Shown here piece after piece: positions 43,690 to 51,998 of a stretch of DNA of 64,000 nt. The translations under genes were made by a program, and so were the position numbers. This DNA is from Streptomyces plumbidurans. Lineage in GTDB: Bacteria > Actinomycetota > Actinomycetes > Streptomycetales > Streptomycetaceae. Location: positions 1 to 64,000 of the forward strand of contig NZ_JAFJSY010000006.1 in the NCBI RefSeq assembly GCF_019857225.1, in the 5' to 3' direction. Numbering within the stretch: the stretch's first letter is position 1; each line of letters begins with the position of its first letter. Under the pieces are notes generated by a model. The model searched no databases, was not told the DNA's origin, and worked only from the letters and a program-made list of their open reading frames with translations.

Positions 43690-43743
43690 ATGAACGCTGT
43701 GACCGTGTGGGTGCTCCCTGTGGGGATCATGGTCGGCGACTGA
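43690..43743 (+). CDS. 17-aa leader peptide (upstream ORF)
   Basis: ATG at 43690 preceded by GGAGG with eight-base spacing, encoding MNAVTVWVLPVGIMVGD. The quality of the ribosome site, the position between a WblC-like promoter and a hairpin, and the hydrolase start 54 bp later indicate a regulatory leader peptide. Stalling or slow translation here would alter folding of the hairpin at 43757-43782. The inducer is inferred to be a ribosome-targeting antibiotic, but no experiment supports this. Confidence 0.65.
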   Translation: MNAVTVWVLPVGIMVGD

Positions 43744-43756
43744 CATAGGGGTCGCC

Positions 43757-43782
43757 GGGAGCGCCTCGATTTCAGGCCTCCC
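43757..43782 (+). promoter_or_regulatory. Attenuator-like hairpin after the leader peptide
   Basis: GGGAG-c-GCCT pairs with AGGC-CTCCC (nine base pairs, one bulge, seven-base loop). It begins 14 bases after the leader stop and ends 15 bases before the hydrolase GTG. The AAAGG ribosome site of the hydrolase follows immediately. Confidence 0.6.
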
Positions 43783-43797
43783 GAAAGGCAACCACCT

Positions 43798-44562
43798 GTG
43801 CATACTTTGCAGTTCACCGCGGAGACATCGGCGAACGGTGTCCGTGAGCGCGACTTCACCCTGGGCGACATCCCCGGCGTGCTCTGGTCTCCCGAGTCCC
43901 TTCCCGAGCGTGCACCGCTGATCCTGATGGGTCACGGCGGCGGCACCCACAAGAGGTGGCCGGCGATGACCGGCCGCGCAGCCCGCCTGGTGACCGGCGG
44001 CGGCTTCCATGTCGCCGTCATCGACGCCCCCGGCCACGGCGACCGGCCCCGCACGGCCCACGACGAGCAGGAGATCGCCGCACTGCTGCGGGCGCGTGAG
44101 GCGGGCGAGCCGGAAGGCCCGGTCGTCGTCCGCTACAACGCCCACCTGGCCGAGCGGGCCGTGCCCGAGTGGCAGGCGGTCCTCGACGCCCTCCAGGAAC
44201 TTCCGGAGATCGGCGCCGACGGACCGGTCGGCTACTACGGCCTGAACATGGGCACCGCGATCGGGGTTCCGCTGACCGCGTCCGACGCCAGGATCAGCGC
44301 CGCGGTCTTCGGTCTCCACTGGCCCGACGTCCTGGCCGAGGCGGCGCGGCGGATCACCGTGCCGGTCGAGTTCGACATGCAGTGGGACGACGAGCACATC
44401 CCGCGCGAGGCGGGTCTCGCACTGTTCGACGCCTTCGCCTCACGGGAGAAGTCGTTGCACGTCAACGCGGGCAGGCACAAGGAGCTGCCCCGGTTCGAGG
44501 CGGACAGCGCGGTCCGGTTCTTCGTCCGCCACCTCGGCAGGACGGTGTCGGCACCGTCGTGA
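43798..44562 (+). CDS. Alpha/beta hydrolase with Asn at the nucleophile position
   Basis: Protein of 254 aa, alpha/beta-hydrolase fold. Oxyanion-type GHGGGTHKRW (about 45-54), DAPGHGDRPRT (about 76-86) and a nucleophile elbow YYGLNMGTAIG (Asn150 where Ser or Cys is expected). The acid WDDEH (Asp197/198) and His227 in NAGRHKELP are present. A single base change (AGC to AAC) would account for the Asn. Without a nucleophile, hydrolysis is doubtful unless the fold works differently. The promoter and leader suggest antibiotic-responsive expression. The GTG start at 43798 follows AAAGG. Confidence 0.82.
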   Translation: MHTLQFTAETSANGVRERDFTLGDIPGVLWSPESLPERAPLILMGHGGGTHKRWPAMTGRAARLVTGGGFHVAVIDAPGHGDRPRTAHDEQEIAALLRAREAGEPEGPVVVRYNAHLAERAVPEWQAVLDALQELPEIGADGPVGYYGLNMGTAIGVPLTASDARISAAVFGLHWPDVLAEAARRITVPVEFDMQWDDEHIPREAGLALFDAFASREKSLHVNAGRHKELPRFEADSAVRFFVRHLGRTVSAPS

Positions 44563-44592
44563 CGTGCACGGCCGCTGCGCCACGGGTGTGAC

Positions 44593-44635
44593 GTGACGGC
44601 CGCTACGGCACCGACATGAGGTGACGGCCGCTACG
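44593..44635. repeat. 15-bp direct repeat at a convergent junction
   Basis: GTGACGGCCGCTACG at 44593-44607 and 44621-44635, period 28 bp. The second copy covers the MarR stop codon. Confidence 0.5.
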
Positions 44636-45038
44636 ACATGGGTACGGCCCGGCTGCCCAGCAGCCGGGCCAGTACCTCGCGCTGCAGTGGCAGCACTTCG
44701 GCGTGCAGAGCGCGGCCCTTGTCCGTCAGGGCGACCCACACCCCGCGCCGGTCCTCCATACACACGGAACGCTCCACCAGGCCGTCCTTCTCCAGCCGGC
44801 CGATGAGCCGGGACAGCGCGCTCTGGCTGAGATGGACGCGTTCCGCGAGGTTCTGCACCCGGCACTGCTCACCCTCGCCGGGCGCCTCGGACGCGAGGAT
44901 GTCGAGCACTTCGAAGTCGCTCGCGCCCAGGCCGTGCGGGTGCAGGACCCGGTCGATCTCGCACATGGTGCGGGCATGCACGGAGAGGATGTCCCGCCAC
45001 TTCTCCTCGAGCCGGGAGGCGGCCGTTTTCACTGCCAT
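44631..45038 (-). CDS. MarR-family transcriptional regulator
   Basis: Protein of 135 aa with a winged-helix domain: VQNLAERVHLSQSALSRLIGRLEKDGLVERS and the wing MEDRRGVWVALTDKG. A Cys near residue 60 (EQCRVQNL) might sense oxidants. A GTTG/CAAC candidate operator lies upstream at 45067-45086. The likely targets are itself and nearby genes such as the VOC protein upstream. Confidence 0.88.
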   Translation of the reverse strand: MAVKTAASRLEEKWRDILSVHARTMCEIDRVLHPHGLGASDFEVLDILASEAPGEGEQCRVQNLAERVHLSQSALSRLIGRLEKDGLVERSVCMEDRRGVWVALTDKGRALHAEVLPLQREVLARLLGSRAVPMS

Positions 45039-45066
45039 GACCGCACGGTAACACCGAATCAGCCAT

Positions 45067-45086
45067 TTGTTGACAGTGCAACCAAT
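45067..45086. promoter_or_regulatory. Candidate MarR operator
   Basis: TTGTTGACAGTGCAACCAA has TTGTTG/CAACCAA dyad symmetry, about 30 bp upstream of the MarR start. Autoregulation is inferred. Confidence 0.4.
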
Positions 45087-45114
45087 GCGGGTGCATGGAG
45101 ATCAACCCGTACTG

Positions 45115-45465
45115 TCAGGAGGTCGGGTCCTGGAGCAGCCCCACGAGGTTGCCGTCCGCGTCCTTGGCGAAGGCGATGAGCCGTCCGTTGCCGACGTCCT
45201 GCACGTCCTGCAGCACTTCGGCACCGGCGTCCACCAGCGCGGCCAGCCGCCCGCGGATGTCGGAGACGTGCCAGTACGGCACCGGGCCGGTCATGCCCTT
45301 GGAGTGCCCGTTGGGGTCGAGCCCGACGTCCAGCCCCGCGTCCTTGAAGCCGACGTAGTACGGCTCGTCCGCGTACGGCTCGACCTCCAGCAGAGCGCTG
45401 AACAGGGCCTTGGCCCGCGCGAGGTCCTTGACGGGGTAGATGACGGTCTTGATGCCGACGGTCAT
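45115..45465 (-). CDS. VOC-superfamily protein
   Basis: Protein of 116 aa of the glyoxalase/bleomycin-resistance fold: IKTVIYPVKDLARAKALFSALL, PYYVGFKDAGLDVGLDPNG and FAKDADGNLVGLLQDP. The position of the last module's usual Glu is Leu (VGLLQ), so metal binding may differ. AGGAG precedes the ATG. The function is unknown. Confidence 0.9.
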   Translation of the reverse strand: MTVGIKTVIYPVKDLARAKALFSALLEVEPYADEPYYVGFKDAGLDVGLDPNGHSKGMTGPVPYWHVSDIRGRLAALVDAGAEVLQDVQDVGNGRLIAFAKDADGNLVGLLQDPTS

Positions 45466-45658
45466 GGTGTGCTCCTTGGCAGAGGATGAACCGACGGATT
45501 TTGTCGGTGGCTCCACGCTAGGACGGGGGAGCGGGGAACGGCTTCTTCGATCCTGACCGGATGCCTCGGATGCCCTCGATCGGCCCTCCGCCGGGAGGAA
45601 CCACCGGGGCGCCATCGCCACGTCGCCACCCTTGTCACGTACGCACGTACGCACGTCC

Positions 45659-46537
45659 TCACGACAAGCTCCGCCGTGACCGCTTCTGCCACGACCGCAT
45701 GGCTGCCGGAGGCTCGGGTCCGCCGCCGTCCGGCGGGCCGGACGCCGAAAGGTCCGGCGGATCGCCGGGGCTGTCCACATGCCCGAGCCACTCGCACACG
45801 AGCCGGCCGAGCAGCGCGCCGCCGTAGACGACGAACCCCACGCCGACGAGCCAGGACTCCACGACCAGGACCGTGCCGACCGGGCCGTAGGTGAACGCGT
45901 TGGTGACGAGGAGCGGGGTGAAGACCAGATACGAGAAGCCGCGCAGGCCGACCAGACCCGCCATCGTCGCGAGCGCACCGGGCAGCAGATGGCGCCAGGC
46001 GACCTGGCGGGCGAGCAGGAAGTGCGGGCCCCACCAGAAGAACAGCACGCCGACGCCCATGCTGAGCAGGATGCGGGGCGTGCCTTCCAGGACATTCCGC
46101 GTCTGCACCTGGGCGTACAGGTACACCATCAGCATCACCAGCCACACCGCCTGCCGCCAGATCTTGTGCCAGGCGATGGAGGGCGTCTTCCAGATCCGCT
46201 CGTAGCCGTTCTGCACGCTCGACGCGAAGGACATGCCGAAGAACGCCAGCAGGGCCACACTCAGCATGCTGGTGGTGCTGATCACCTTGCGGGTCGGGCC
46301 GAAGACATGCGCGAGCGCGTCGGCGGACCGGCCGGACAGCGCCATGCCGTCCACCAGCCACAGGGCGAAGCCGCCGTGTCCGAAGGGATCCGCCGCGGCG
46401 ACCACGATCAGCAGCGGGGCCAGGGTGACCAGGGCGAGGGTCGCGAACCCCATGGCCCGGTGCAGCAACTCCAGTTCCGTGCCGCGACGGTGCAACTCGG
46501 CCAGCCCCGGCCGGTGCCTCGCGGCCCACCGCGACAT
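45659..46537 (-). CDS. YihY/BrkB-like integral membrane protein
   Basis: Protein of 292 aa with about six membrane segments and a Pro/Gly-rich cytoplasmic tail. The pattern LHRAMGFATLALVTLAPLLIVVAA resembles the YihY/virulence-factor BrkB family, often of unknown transport function. The chosen ATG at 46537 has GGAGGAAGG upstream, slightly distant. It diverges from the SMP-30 gene. Confidence 0.75.
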   Translation of the reverse strand: MSRWAARHRPGLAELHRRGTELELLHRAMGFATLALVTLAPLLIVVAAADPFGHGGFALWLVDGMALSGRSADALAHVFGPTRKVISTTSMLSVALLAFFGMSFASSVQNGYERIWKTPSIAWHKIWRQAVWLVMLMVYLYAQVQTRNVLEGTPRILLSMGVGVLFFWWGPHFLLARQVAWRHLLPGALATMAGLVGLRGFSYLVFTPLLVTNAFTYGPVGTVLVVESWLVGVGFVVYGGALLGRLVCEWLGHVDSPGDPPDLSASGPPDGGGPEPPAAMRSWQKRSRRSLS

Positions 46538-46690
46538 GAGGACCACCCCTTCCTCCGGCCCGGGGCCACCCCTGGTGGTGTGTGAGTGGCCAGGAACACC
46601 CCCGGACAAACCTGATCGGGTGACGCGTACCCGGTGGGCGGCCCTACCCATGCCAGCATGAACCGTCCCGACCTCGACGAGGAGGTTTTC

Positions 46691-47653
46691 ATGGACCGTC
46701 CCGGTGAACTGATCCCGCTCCAGTACATCGACATCGGTGGCCGCGGCCCCGAGGACGTCGTCGCGGATTCCCGCGGCCGTGTCCTGACCGGCGTGGAGGA
46801 CGGCCGGATCCTGCGCATCGACGGACTGACCGAGCCCGGGTCCGCCCGCGTCGAGGTGCTCGCCGAGACGGGCGGCCGTCCGCTCGGACTGGAACTCCTC
46901 ACGGACGACGCCCTGTTGGTGTGCGACGCCGAACTAGGACTGCTGCGCGTCGATCTGCGCGAGGGCGTCGTCCGCATCCTCGCCGACTCGGTGGCGGGTC
47001 AGAGACTGACCTTCTGCAGCAACGCGGTCGCTCTCTCGGACGGCAGCGTGTACTTCACCGTCTCCAGCCGCCGCTACTCCCTGGAACAGTGGATCGGCGA
47101 CATCGTCGAACACACCGGTACGGGCCGCCTGCTGCGCCTGGCCCCCGGCAGCGAGACCCCCGAAGTCCTGCTGGAGGGGCTGCAGTTCGCCAACGGGCTC
47201 GCCCTGAGCGCCGACGAATCCTTCCTGGTCGTCGCCGAGACGGGCGCGCGCAGGCTCACCCGCTACTGGCTCGGCGGCCCCGACGCCGGGCGGAGCGAGC
47301 CCTTCGCCGAGAACCTGCCGGGCATGCCCGACAACATCTGGCGCGGCGCACCGGACGACCCGATCTGGGTCTCGCTGGCAGGCCCCCGGGTGCCGGCGCT
47401 CGACCTGCTGCACCGCGCCGCCCCCGCCGTCCGGTCGGCCGCTGCCCGCATCGCCGTCCGTGCCCCGTACCGCCCCACCGGCACCATCGGTGTCCTCGCG
47501 GTCGACGACTCGGGCGGGATCGTCCACCATCTCGCCCACCGCCGCTCCGGCTACCGCATGGTGACCAGCGTGTGCGAGGCCGCCGGACATCTGGTGCTCG
47601 GCAGTTTGTGGGAGCGGGGCGTCGCGGTGTGCGCGCGGCCCGCCCCGAAGTGA
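46691..47653 (+). CDS. SMP-30/gluconolactonase-like beta-propeller protein
   Basis: Protein of 320 aa with the six-bladed propeller pattern of SMP-30/strictosidine-synthase-like lactonases: GPEDVVADSRGRVLTG, NAVALSDGSVYFT, FANGLALSADESFLVVAET and PDNIWRG. The conserved Glu, Asn and Asp residues are positioned to bind a divalent cation. It probably hydrolyses a lactone. The ATG at 46691 has GAGGAGG upstream, which decides it over an ATG at 46658. Confidence 0.85.
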   Translation: MDRPGELIPLQYIDIGGRGPEDVVADSRGRVLTGVEDGRILRIDGLTEPGSARVEVLAETGGRPLGLELLTDDALLVCDAELGLLRVDLREGVVRILADSVAGQRLTFCSNAVALSDGSVYFTVSSRRYSLEQWIGDIVEHTGTGRLLRLAPGSETPEVLLEGLQFANGLALSADESFLVVAETGARRLTRYWLGGPDAGRSEPFAENLPGMPDNIWRGAPDDPIWVSLAGPRVPALDLLHRAAPAVRSAAARIAVRAPYRPTGTIGVLAVDDSGGIVHHLAHRRSGYRMVTSVCEAAGHLVLGSLWERGVAVCARPAPK

Positions 47654-47821
47654 CCCGGGCGCGGCGCGGACGCTACCCTGTTGCCCGGCCGCGATCACCT
47701 CTCGCGGCGCGGCGGTGGGGCCCGCCGTACCCGAACCGCGGCCGTACCGCCGCCAACGGTCCCTACTTGCGAACGAACGGCGCCCGCATCCCGGGCCCCG
47801 GCGAGTAGGAGACGTACGCCC

Positions 47822-48283
47822 ATGACAGCCCCCGAAGCCGAGAGCCTGCGCACGCGGCCCCACAGCCCGCGGCCGCCCGTCTGGCGCGGCCAGGCCCCCG
47901 TCCTCGCGGTGGTCGCGCTCGGCGGCGCGATCGGCGCGAGCGCGCGCTACGCACTGACGCTGTGGTGGCCCACCGGGCCCGGCGGATTCCCCTGGGCGAC
48001 CTTCTGGACCAATGTCGTCGGCTGTGCCGTGATAGGCGTGTTCATGGTCGTCATCACCGATGTGTGGGCCGCCCACCGCCTGGTGCGGCCCTTCTTCGGC
48101 ACCGGGGTGCTCGGCGGCTTCACCACCTTCTCGACCTATGCCGTCGACATCCAGCGGCTTGTCGACTCCGGCCATCCCCGCACCGGGCCGGCCTACCTCG
48201 CCGCGACCCTGATCGCGGCCCTCACGGCGGTGTGGCTGGCGATGACCGCCGCCCGCCGCGTCCTGAAGTGGAGGCAGCCATGA
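47822..48283 (+). CDS. crcB: Fluoride channel subunit CrcB (first copy)
   Basis: Protein of 153 aa with four membrane segments. Family motifs [24 protein letters not shown] and [15 protein letters not shown] are present. The N-terminus is longer than in the second copy (about 30 extra residues). It should form a dual-topology or heterodimeric fluoride exporter with the partner at 48657. It overlaps the DUF190 gene as ATGA. No fluoride riboswitch could be recognised upstream. Confidence 0.93.
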   Translation: MTAPEAESLRTRPHSPRPPVWRGQAPVLAVVALGGAIGASARYALTLWWPTGPGGFPWATFWTNVVGCAVIGVFMVVITDVWAAHRLVRPFFGTGVLGGFTTFSTYAVDIQRLVDSGHPRTGPAYLAATLIAALTAVWLAMTAARRVLKWRQP

Positions 48284-48660
48284 CGAGGCTGACCGGCACC
48301 GCCCTGCGCGTGACCGTCTTCATCGGCGAGAACGACACCTGGCACCACAAGCCGCTCTACTCGGAGATCGTGCACCGCGCGCACGCCGCCGGGCTCGCCG
48401 GCGCCAGCGTCTTCCGCGGTATCGAGGGCTTCGGCGCCTCCTCGCTGATCCACACCTCACGGCTGCTGTCCCTGAGCGAGGACCTGCCGGTCGCGGTCGT
48501 CGTCGTCGACACCGAGGAGCGCGTCCGCGCCTTCCTCCCGCAGCTCGACGAACTCGTCGCGGAGGGCCTGGTGATCCTCGACGAATGCGAGGTCATCCGG
48601 TACGTCGGCCGCGGGGGTGATCCCGGTGGCACGGGCAGGAAGGGCGAGAGGTCGTCGTGA
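48280..48660 (+). CDS. DUF190 protein of the fluoride operon
   Basis: Protein of 126 aa: [45 protein letters not shown], a PII-like ferredoxin-type fold, characteristic of DUF190. Members sit between or beside crcB genes and may modulate the channel. Start and stop both overlap the flanking crcB genes. Confidence 0.92.
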   Translation: MTRLTGTALRVTVFIGENDTWHHKPLYSEIVHRAHAAGLAGASVFRGIEGFGASSLIHTSRLLSLSEDLPVAVVVVDTEERVRAFLPQLDELVAEGLVILDECEVIRYVGRGGDPGGTGRKGERSS

Positions 48661-49031
48661 ACTGGCTGCTGGTCGTCGTGGGCGCCGCGGTCGGCGCCCC
48701 GGTGCGCTATCTCACCGACCGCGCGGTGCAGACCCGGCACGACACGGTCTTCCCCTGGGGTACGTTCGCAGTGAACGTCTCCGGCTCGCTGATCCTCGGC
48801 CTGCTGACCGGTGCCGTGTCCGCCGGAGCGGCCGGCTCCCACCTGCAGCTGCTGATCGGCACGGGACTGTGCGGGGCGCTGACGACGTACTCGACCTTCT
48901 CGTACGAGACCCTGCGCCTGACCCAGACCGGTGCGGGGCTCTACGCTGCCGCCAACGTCGTCGGGAGCGTGCTGGCGGGGCTCGGCGCCGCCTTCCTCGG
49001 GGTGTCGGTCGCCCAGGCACTGTGGGGGTAG
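48657..49031 (+). CDS. crcB: Fluoride channel subunit CrcB (second copy)
   Basis: Protein of 124 aa with four membrane segments and the motifs [23 protein letters not shown] and [18 protein letters not shown] at 48657 overlaps the DUF190 stop as GTGA. The pair of unlike CrcB proteins is typical of actinobacteria and implies an obligate heterodimer with fixed opposite topologies. Confidence 0.93.
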   Translation: MNWLLVVVGAAVGAPVRYLTDRAVQTRHDTVFPWGTFAVNVSGSLILGLLTGAVSAGAAGSHLQLLIGTGLCGALTTYSTFSYETLRLTQTGAGLYAAANVVGSVLAGLGAAFLGVSVAQALWG

Positions 49032-49104
49032 GTGTCCGGTCCTTCACCCGGCCGTAGTAAGACTGTCTACAGCACTGTCGACCAACTCAGCAGAACTGGA
49101 TCCC

Positions 49105-49941
49105 ATGAGCGTCATTAACGTCGGTCAGGCCGTCGTCCTCGGTGTGGTGGAGGGGGTGACCGAGTTCCTCCCGGTCTCCTCGACCGGCCATTTGAAGATC
49201 GCCGAGGGGCTGATGGACATCCCCGTGGACGACGACGCCGTCGTCGGTTTCTCGGCTGTCATCCAGGTCGGTGCGATCGCGGCCGTGCTCGTCTACTTCT
49301 TCAAGGACATCGTGCGGATCGTCTCCGCGTGGGGCCGTGGCCTGGTGAACAAGGAGGAGCGGTACCACCACGACTACAAGTTCGCCTGGTGGGTGATCGC
49401 CGCCACCATTCCGATCGTGATCGTGGGGCTCGCGGCGAAGCCGCTGATCGAGGGCCCGCTCGCGTCGCTGTGGGTGGTGGCCGCATCCCTGATCGTCGGC
49501 AGTGGCGTGATGTGGGCGGCCGACCAGATGGGCCGGCACAAGCGAGGTGAGGACGACACCACGTTCAAGGACGCGATGCTGGTCGGCTGCTCGCAGATCC
49601 TGGCGCTGCTCTTCCCGGGCTTCTCGCGCTCCGGCGCCACCATGTCCACGGCGCTGATCCTGGACCTGGACCGGGTCGCGGCCACCCGTCTGTCGTTCTT
49701 CCTCGGCATCCCGGCCCTGACCGGCGCGGGCCTGTACGAGCTCAAGGACGCGCTGGGGACGGGGGTGGGTGCCGCGCCGCTGGCCGTCGGCACGCTCGTC
49801 TCCTTCGTGGTGGCGTACGCCTCCATCGCCTGGCTGCTGAAGTTCGTCGCCAAGCACTCGTTCAACGCGTTCGTGATCTACCGGCTCGTCGTCGGCGTGC
49901 TGCTGCTGGGCCTGCTCGGCACGGGAACCCTCAGCAGCTGA
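49105..49941 (+). CDS. uppP: Undecaprenyl-diphosphate phosphatase
   Basis: Protein of 278 aa with about eight hydrophobic segments and both UppP signatures: EGVTEFLPVSSTGHL (residues about 16-30) and PGFSRSGATM (about 173-182). It dephosphorylates undecaprenyl pyrophosphate to recycle the peptidoglycan carrier lipid and can give bacitracin tolerance. It follows the fluoride operon after 73 bp. Confidence 0.95.
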   Translation: MSVINVGQAVVLGVVEGVTEFLPVSSTGHLKIAEGLMDIPVDDDAVVGFSAVIQVGAIAAVLVYFFKDIVRIVSAWGRGLVNKEERYHHDYKFAWWVIAATIPIVIVGLAAKPLIEGPLASLWVVAASLIVGSGVMWAADQMGRHKRGEDDTTFKDAMLVGCSQILALLFPGFSRSGATMSTALILDLDRVAATRLSFFLGIPALTGAGLYELKDALGTGVGAAPLAVGTLVSFVVAYASIAWLLKFVAKHSFNAFVIYRLVVGVLLLGLLGTGTLSS

Positions 49942-50060
49942 GGGCGGCTTCCGGTTGCTCGTCACCGAGGCGTGAAGTCCGATCCCGGGCTTCACGCCTC
50001 GTCCGTTCCTCCCAGCGGCCCGCCTTGACAGCGGCCGCCCGCCGCCCGCACCATCGCTCC

Positions 50061-50825
50061 GTGAACCTGTCAGACAGCCAGACAGCCGTGCCGGGGCCGC
50101 GACGCGTCAGCGCGATGGAAGCGGTCCTCGCCCATCTGCGTACCGCCATCGAGCGCGGCGAGTACGAGGTGGGCGACAAGCTGCCCTCCGAGGCGGAGCT
50201 GTGCCGCACCCTGGAGGTCAGCCGGCCCGTGCTGCGCGAGGCCCTCAGGGCCCTGCAGACGATGGGTCTGACCGTCTCCAAGACGGGCAAGGGCACGTTC
50301 GTCGTCGCGAGCGCGGTGGAGGACCCCACCTTCGGCGACTACGCGGCCAGCGATCTGATGGAGGTGCGCCGGCACGTCGAGATCCCGGTCGCGGGCTACG
50401 CGGCGCTGCGCCGCACCCCCGAGGACCTCGACCACCTGGCGCATCTGCTGGAGCGCATGGAGCGGGAGACCGACACCACCTCGTGGGTCGCCCTCGACAC
50501 GCTCTTCCACCTGGCCGTCGCCGAGGCCTCCCAGAACCCGGTCTTCCGCCGGGTCATCGAGGAGATCCGGGACGCACTGGCGCGTCAGTCGGCCTTCCTC
50601 AACGAACTGGGCGGACGCCGCGAGCAGTCCAACCGCGAGCACCGGGCGATCATCGAGGCGCTGACGGACGGCTCCGAACGCGACGCCGTGGATGCCATGG
50701 CGCACCACCTGGACCGCGTCTGGACCACCCTCGACGACATCGTCCGCCGCGGGCGCGCGGACGGCGCCGCACGCCCGGCCACCGACTCCACCGACCACCG
50801 ACCCACCACAGGAGAAGGCGCGTGA
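50061..50825 (+). CDS. GntR/FadR-type transcriptional regulator
   Basis: Protein of 254 aa. The N-terminal winged helix (KLPSEAELCRTLEVSRPVLREALRALQTMGL, GKGTFV) is followed by a helical FCD-type domain (about 100-240) whose His/Asp residues could bind a metal and organic acid. The GTG at 50061 has no ribosome site; TTGACA at 50025-50030 lies 31 bp upstream, so a leaderless transcript is possible. An ATG at 50151-frame is not better supported. The asparaginase begins 31 bp after its stop, so it probably controls the deamidase genes. Confidence 0.85.
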   Translation: MNLSDSQTAVPGPRRVSAMEAVLAHLRTAIERGEYEVGDKLPSEAELCRTLEVSRPVLREALRALQTMGLTVSKTGKGTFVVASAVEDPTFGDYAASDLMEVRRHVEIPVAGYAALRRTPEDLDHLAHLLERMERETDTTSWVALDTLFHLAVAEASQNPVFRRVIEEIRDALARQSAFLNELGGRREQSNREHRAIIEALTDGSERDAVDAMAHHLDRVWTTLDDIVRRGRADGAARPATDSTDHRPTTGEGA

Positions 50826-50856
50826 CCCTCGCGCCGTCCCAGTACAAGAGGCAGTG

Positions 50857-51873
50857 ATGTTCAGCAGTTCCGTCGCGGACGCACCCCTGATCCGCGAGCC
50901 CCTCCACGCCCCCGTCGCCCACCTGATACGCGGCGGGGTCGTCGAGGGCATCCACTACGGTTCCGTCGTCGTCCTCGACACCGACGGCAAGGTCCAGCTC
51001 CAGATCGGAGACATCGAGGCCGCCTTCTACCCCCGCTCCGCCCTCAAGCCCGTCCAGGCCGTCGCCATGGTCCGGGCCGGCCTCCCGCTGGACGGCGAGC
51101 TCCTCTCGCTGGCCGCGGCGAGCCACTCCGGCGAGGAGCGCCACATCGCCGGCGCCCGGCGCATCCTCGAACTCGCCGGGCTCACCGAGGACCACCTGCG
51201 CAACGTGCCGGACATGCCGTACGACCCGGCCGTCCGCGACACCTGGGTACGCGAGGGCCGCGCGCCCTCCCGGCTCGCGCAGAACTGCTCCGGCAAGCAC
51301 GCGGCCATGCTCTACACCTGCAAGCTCAACGGCTGGTCCCTGGACGACTACCTCGACCCCGCGCACCCCCTCCAGCAGGCGATCGCCGAGATCGTCGAGG
51401 ACCTCACGGGGCAGCGCGTCGCGCAGGTGACGGTCGACGGGTGCGGGGCTCCGTTGTTCTCGGTGTCGCTGCACGGGCTCGCGCGCGCGGCCGCCCGGGT
51501 GACGACGGCGGTGGCCGGCACTCCCGAGGCGCGGGTCGCCGACGCCATGCGTACGTATGCCGAAACGGCGTCCGGCGCGGGCCGGGACGTGGCCGCGCTG
51601 ATGCGTGCCGTGCCGGGGCTGCTGGCCAAGGACGGCTTCGAGGGCGTCCAGGTCGCCGCACTGCCGGACGGCCGGGCCGTCGCCGTGAAGATCGCCGACG
51701 GGGCGAACCGGGCGCGGATCCCCGTGGCCGCGGCGGGGCTCGCTCGCGCGGGCGTCGACCCGGAACTGCTCACCGAGTTCGCCGGGGAGCCGTTGCTCGG
51801 GGGTGGGGAGCCAGTGGGGTGCGTGCGTGCGGTGCGTGCCTTGGATCCGGTGCCGTTGGGTGTCTGCGCCTAG
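50857..51873 (+). CDS. L-asparaginase II-type amidohydrolase
   Basis: Protein of 338 aa of the asparaginase II (AnsB-unrelated, Rhizobium AnsA-like) family: YPRSALKPVQAVAMVRAG, AAASHSGEERHI, LAQNCSGKHAAMLYTC, VDGCGAPLFSVSL and EGVQVAALPDGRAVAVKIADG. The SxxK pair in SALK is the catalytic motif of this class. It converts asparagine to aspartate and ammonia. The ATG has AAGAGG upstream. It sits between a GntR regulator and a glutaminase. Confidence 0.9.
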   Translation: MFSSSVADAPLIREPLHAPVAHLIRGGVVEGIHYGSVVVLDTDGKVQLQIGDIEAAFYPRSALKPVQAVAMVRAGLPLDGELLSLAAASHSGEERHIAGARRILELAGLTEDHLRNVPDMPYDPAVRDTWVREGRAPSRLAQNCSGKHAAMLYTCKLNGWSLDDYLDPAHPLQQAIAEIVEDLTGQRVAQVTVDGCGAPLFSVSLHGLARAAARVTTAVAGTPEARVADAMRTYAETASGAGRDVAALMRAVPGLLAKDGFEGVQVAALPDGRAVAVKIADGANRARIPVAAAGLARAGVDPELLTEFAGEPLLGGGEPVGCVRAVRALDPVPLGVCA

Positions 51874-51926
51874 GGGTTCCGGGTTCGAACGGGGGGCAGC
51901 GGGCGTCTTCGGTCTGCCGGTCGTGT

Positions 51927-51960
51927 GTGGCTGGTCGCGCAGTTCCCCGCGCCCCTGAAA
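51927..51960 (+). repeat. Dispersed Streptomyces intergenic repeat
   Basis: TGGCTGGTCGCGCAGTTCCC followed by CGCGCCCCTGAAA. I recognise this as a short element found many times between genes in streptomycete chromosomes. Its function is unknown. Confidence 0.6.
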
Positions 51961-51998
51961 GACGCCATCGGGACCGGGGCGGCGGCACAATGGTGATC

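Noticed and set aside
47654..47821. Possible fluoride riboswitch before crcB
   Set aside because: I looked for the GGxGAUGG core, pseudoknot partner and CUGAUGG segment and could not find them; only GC-rich hairpins are present.
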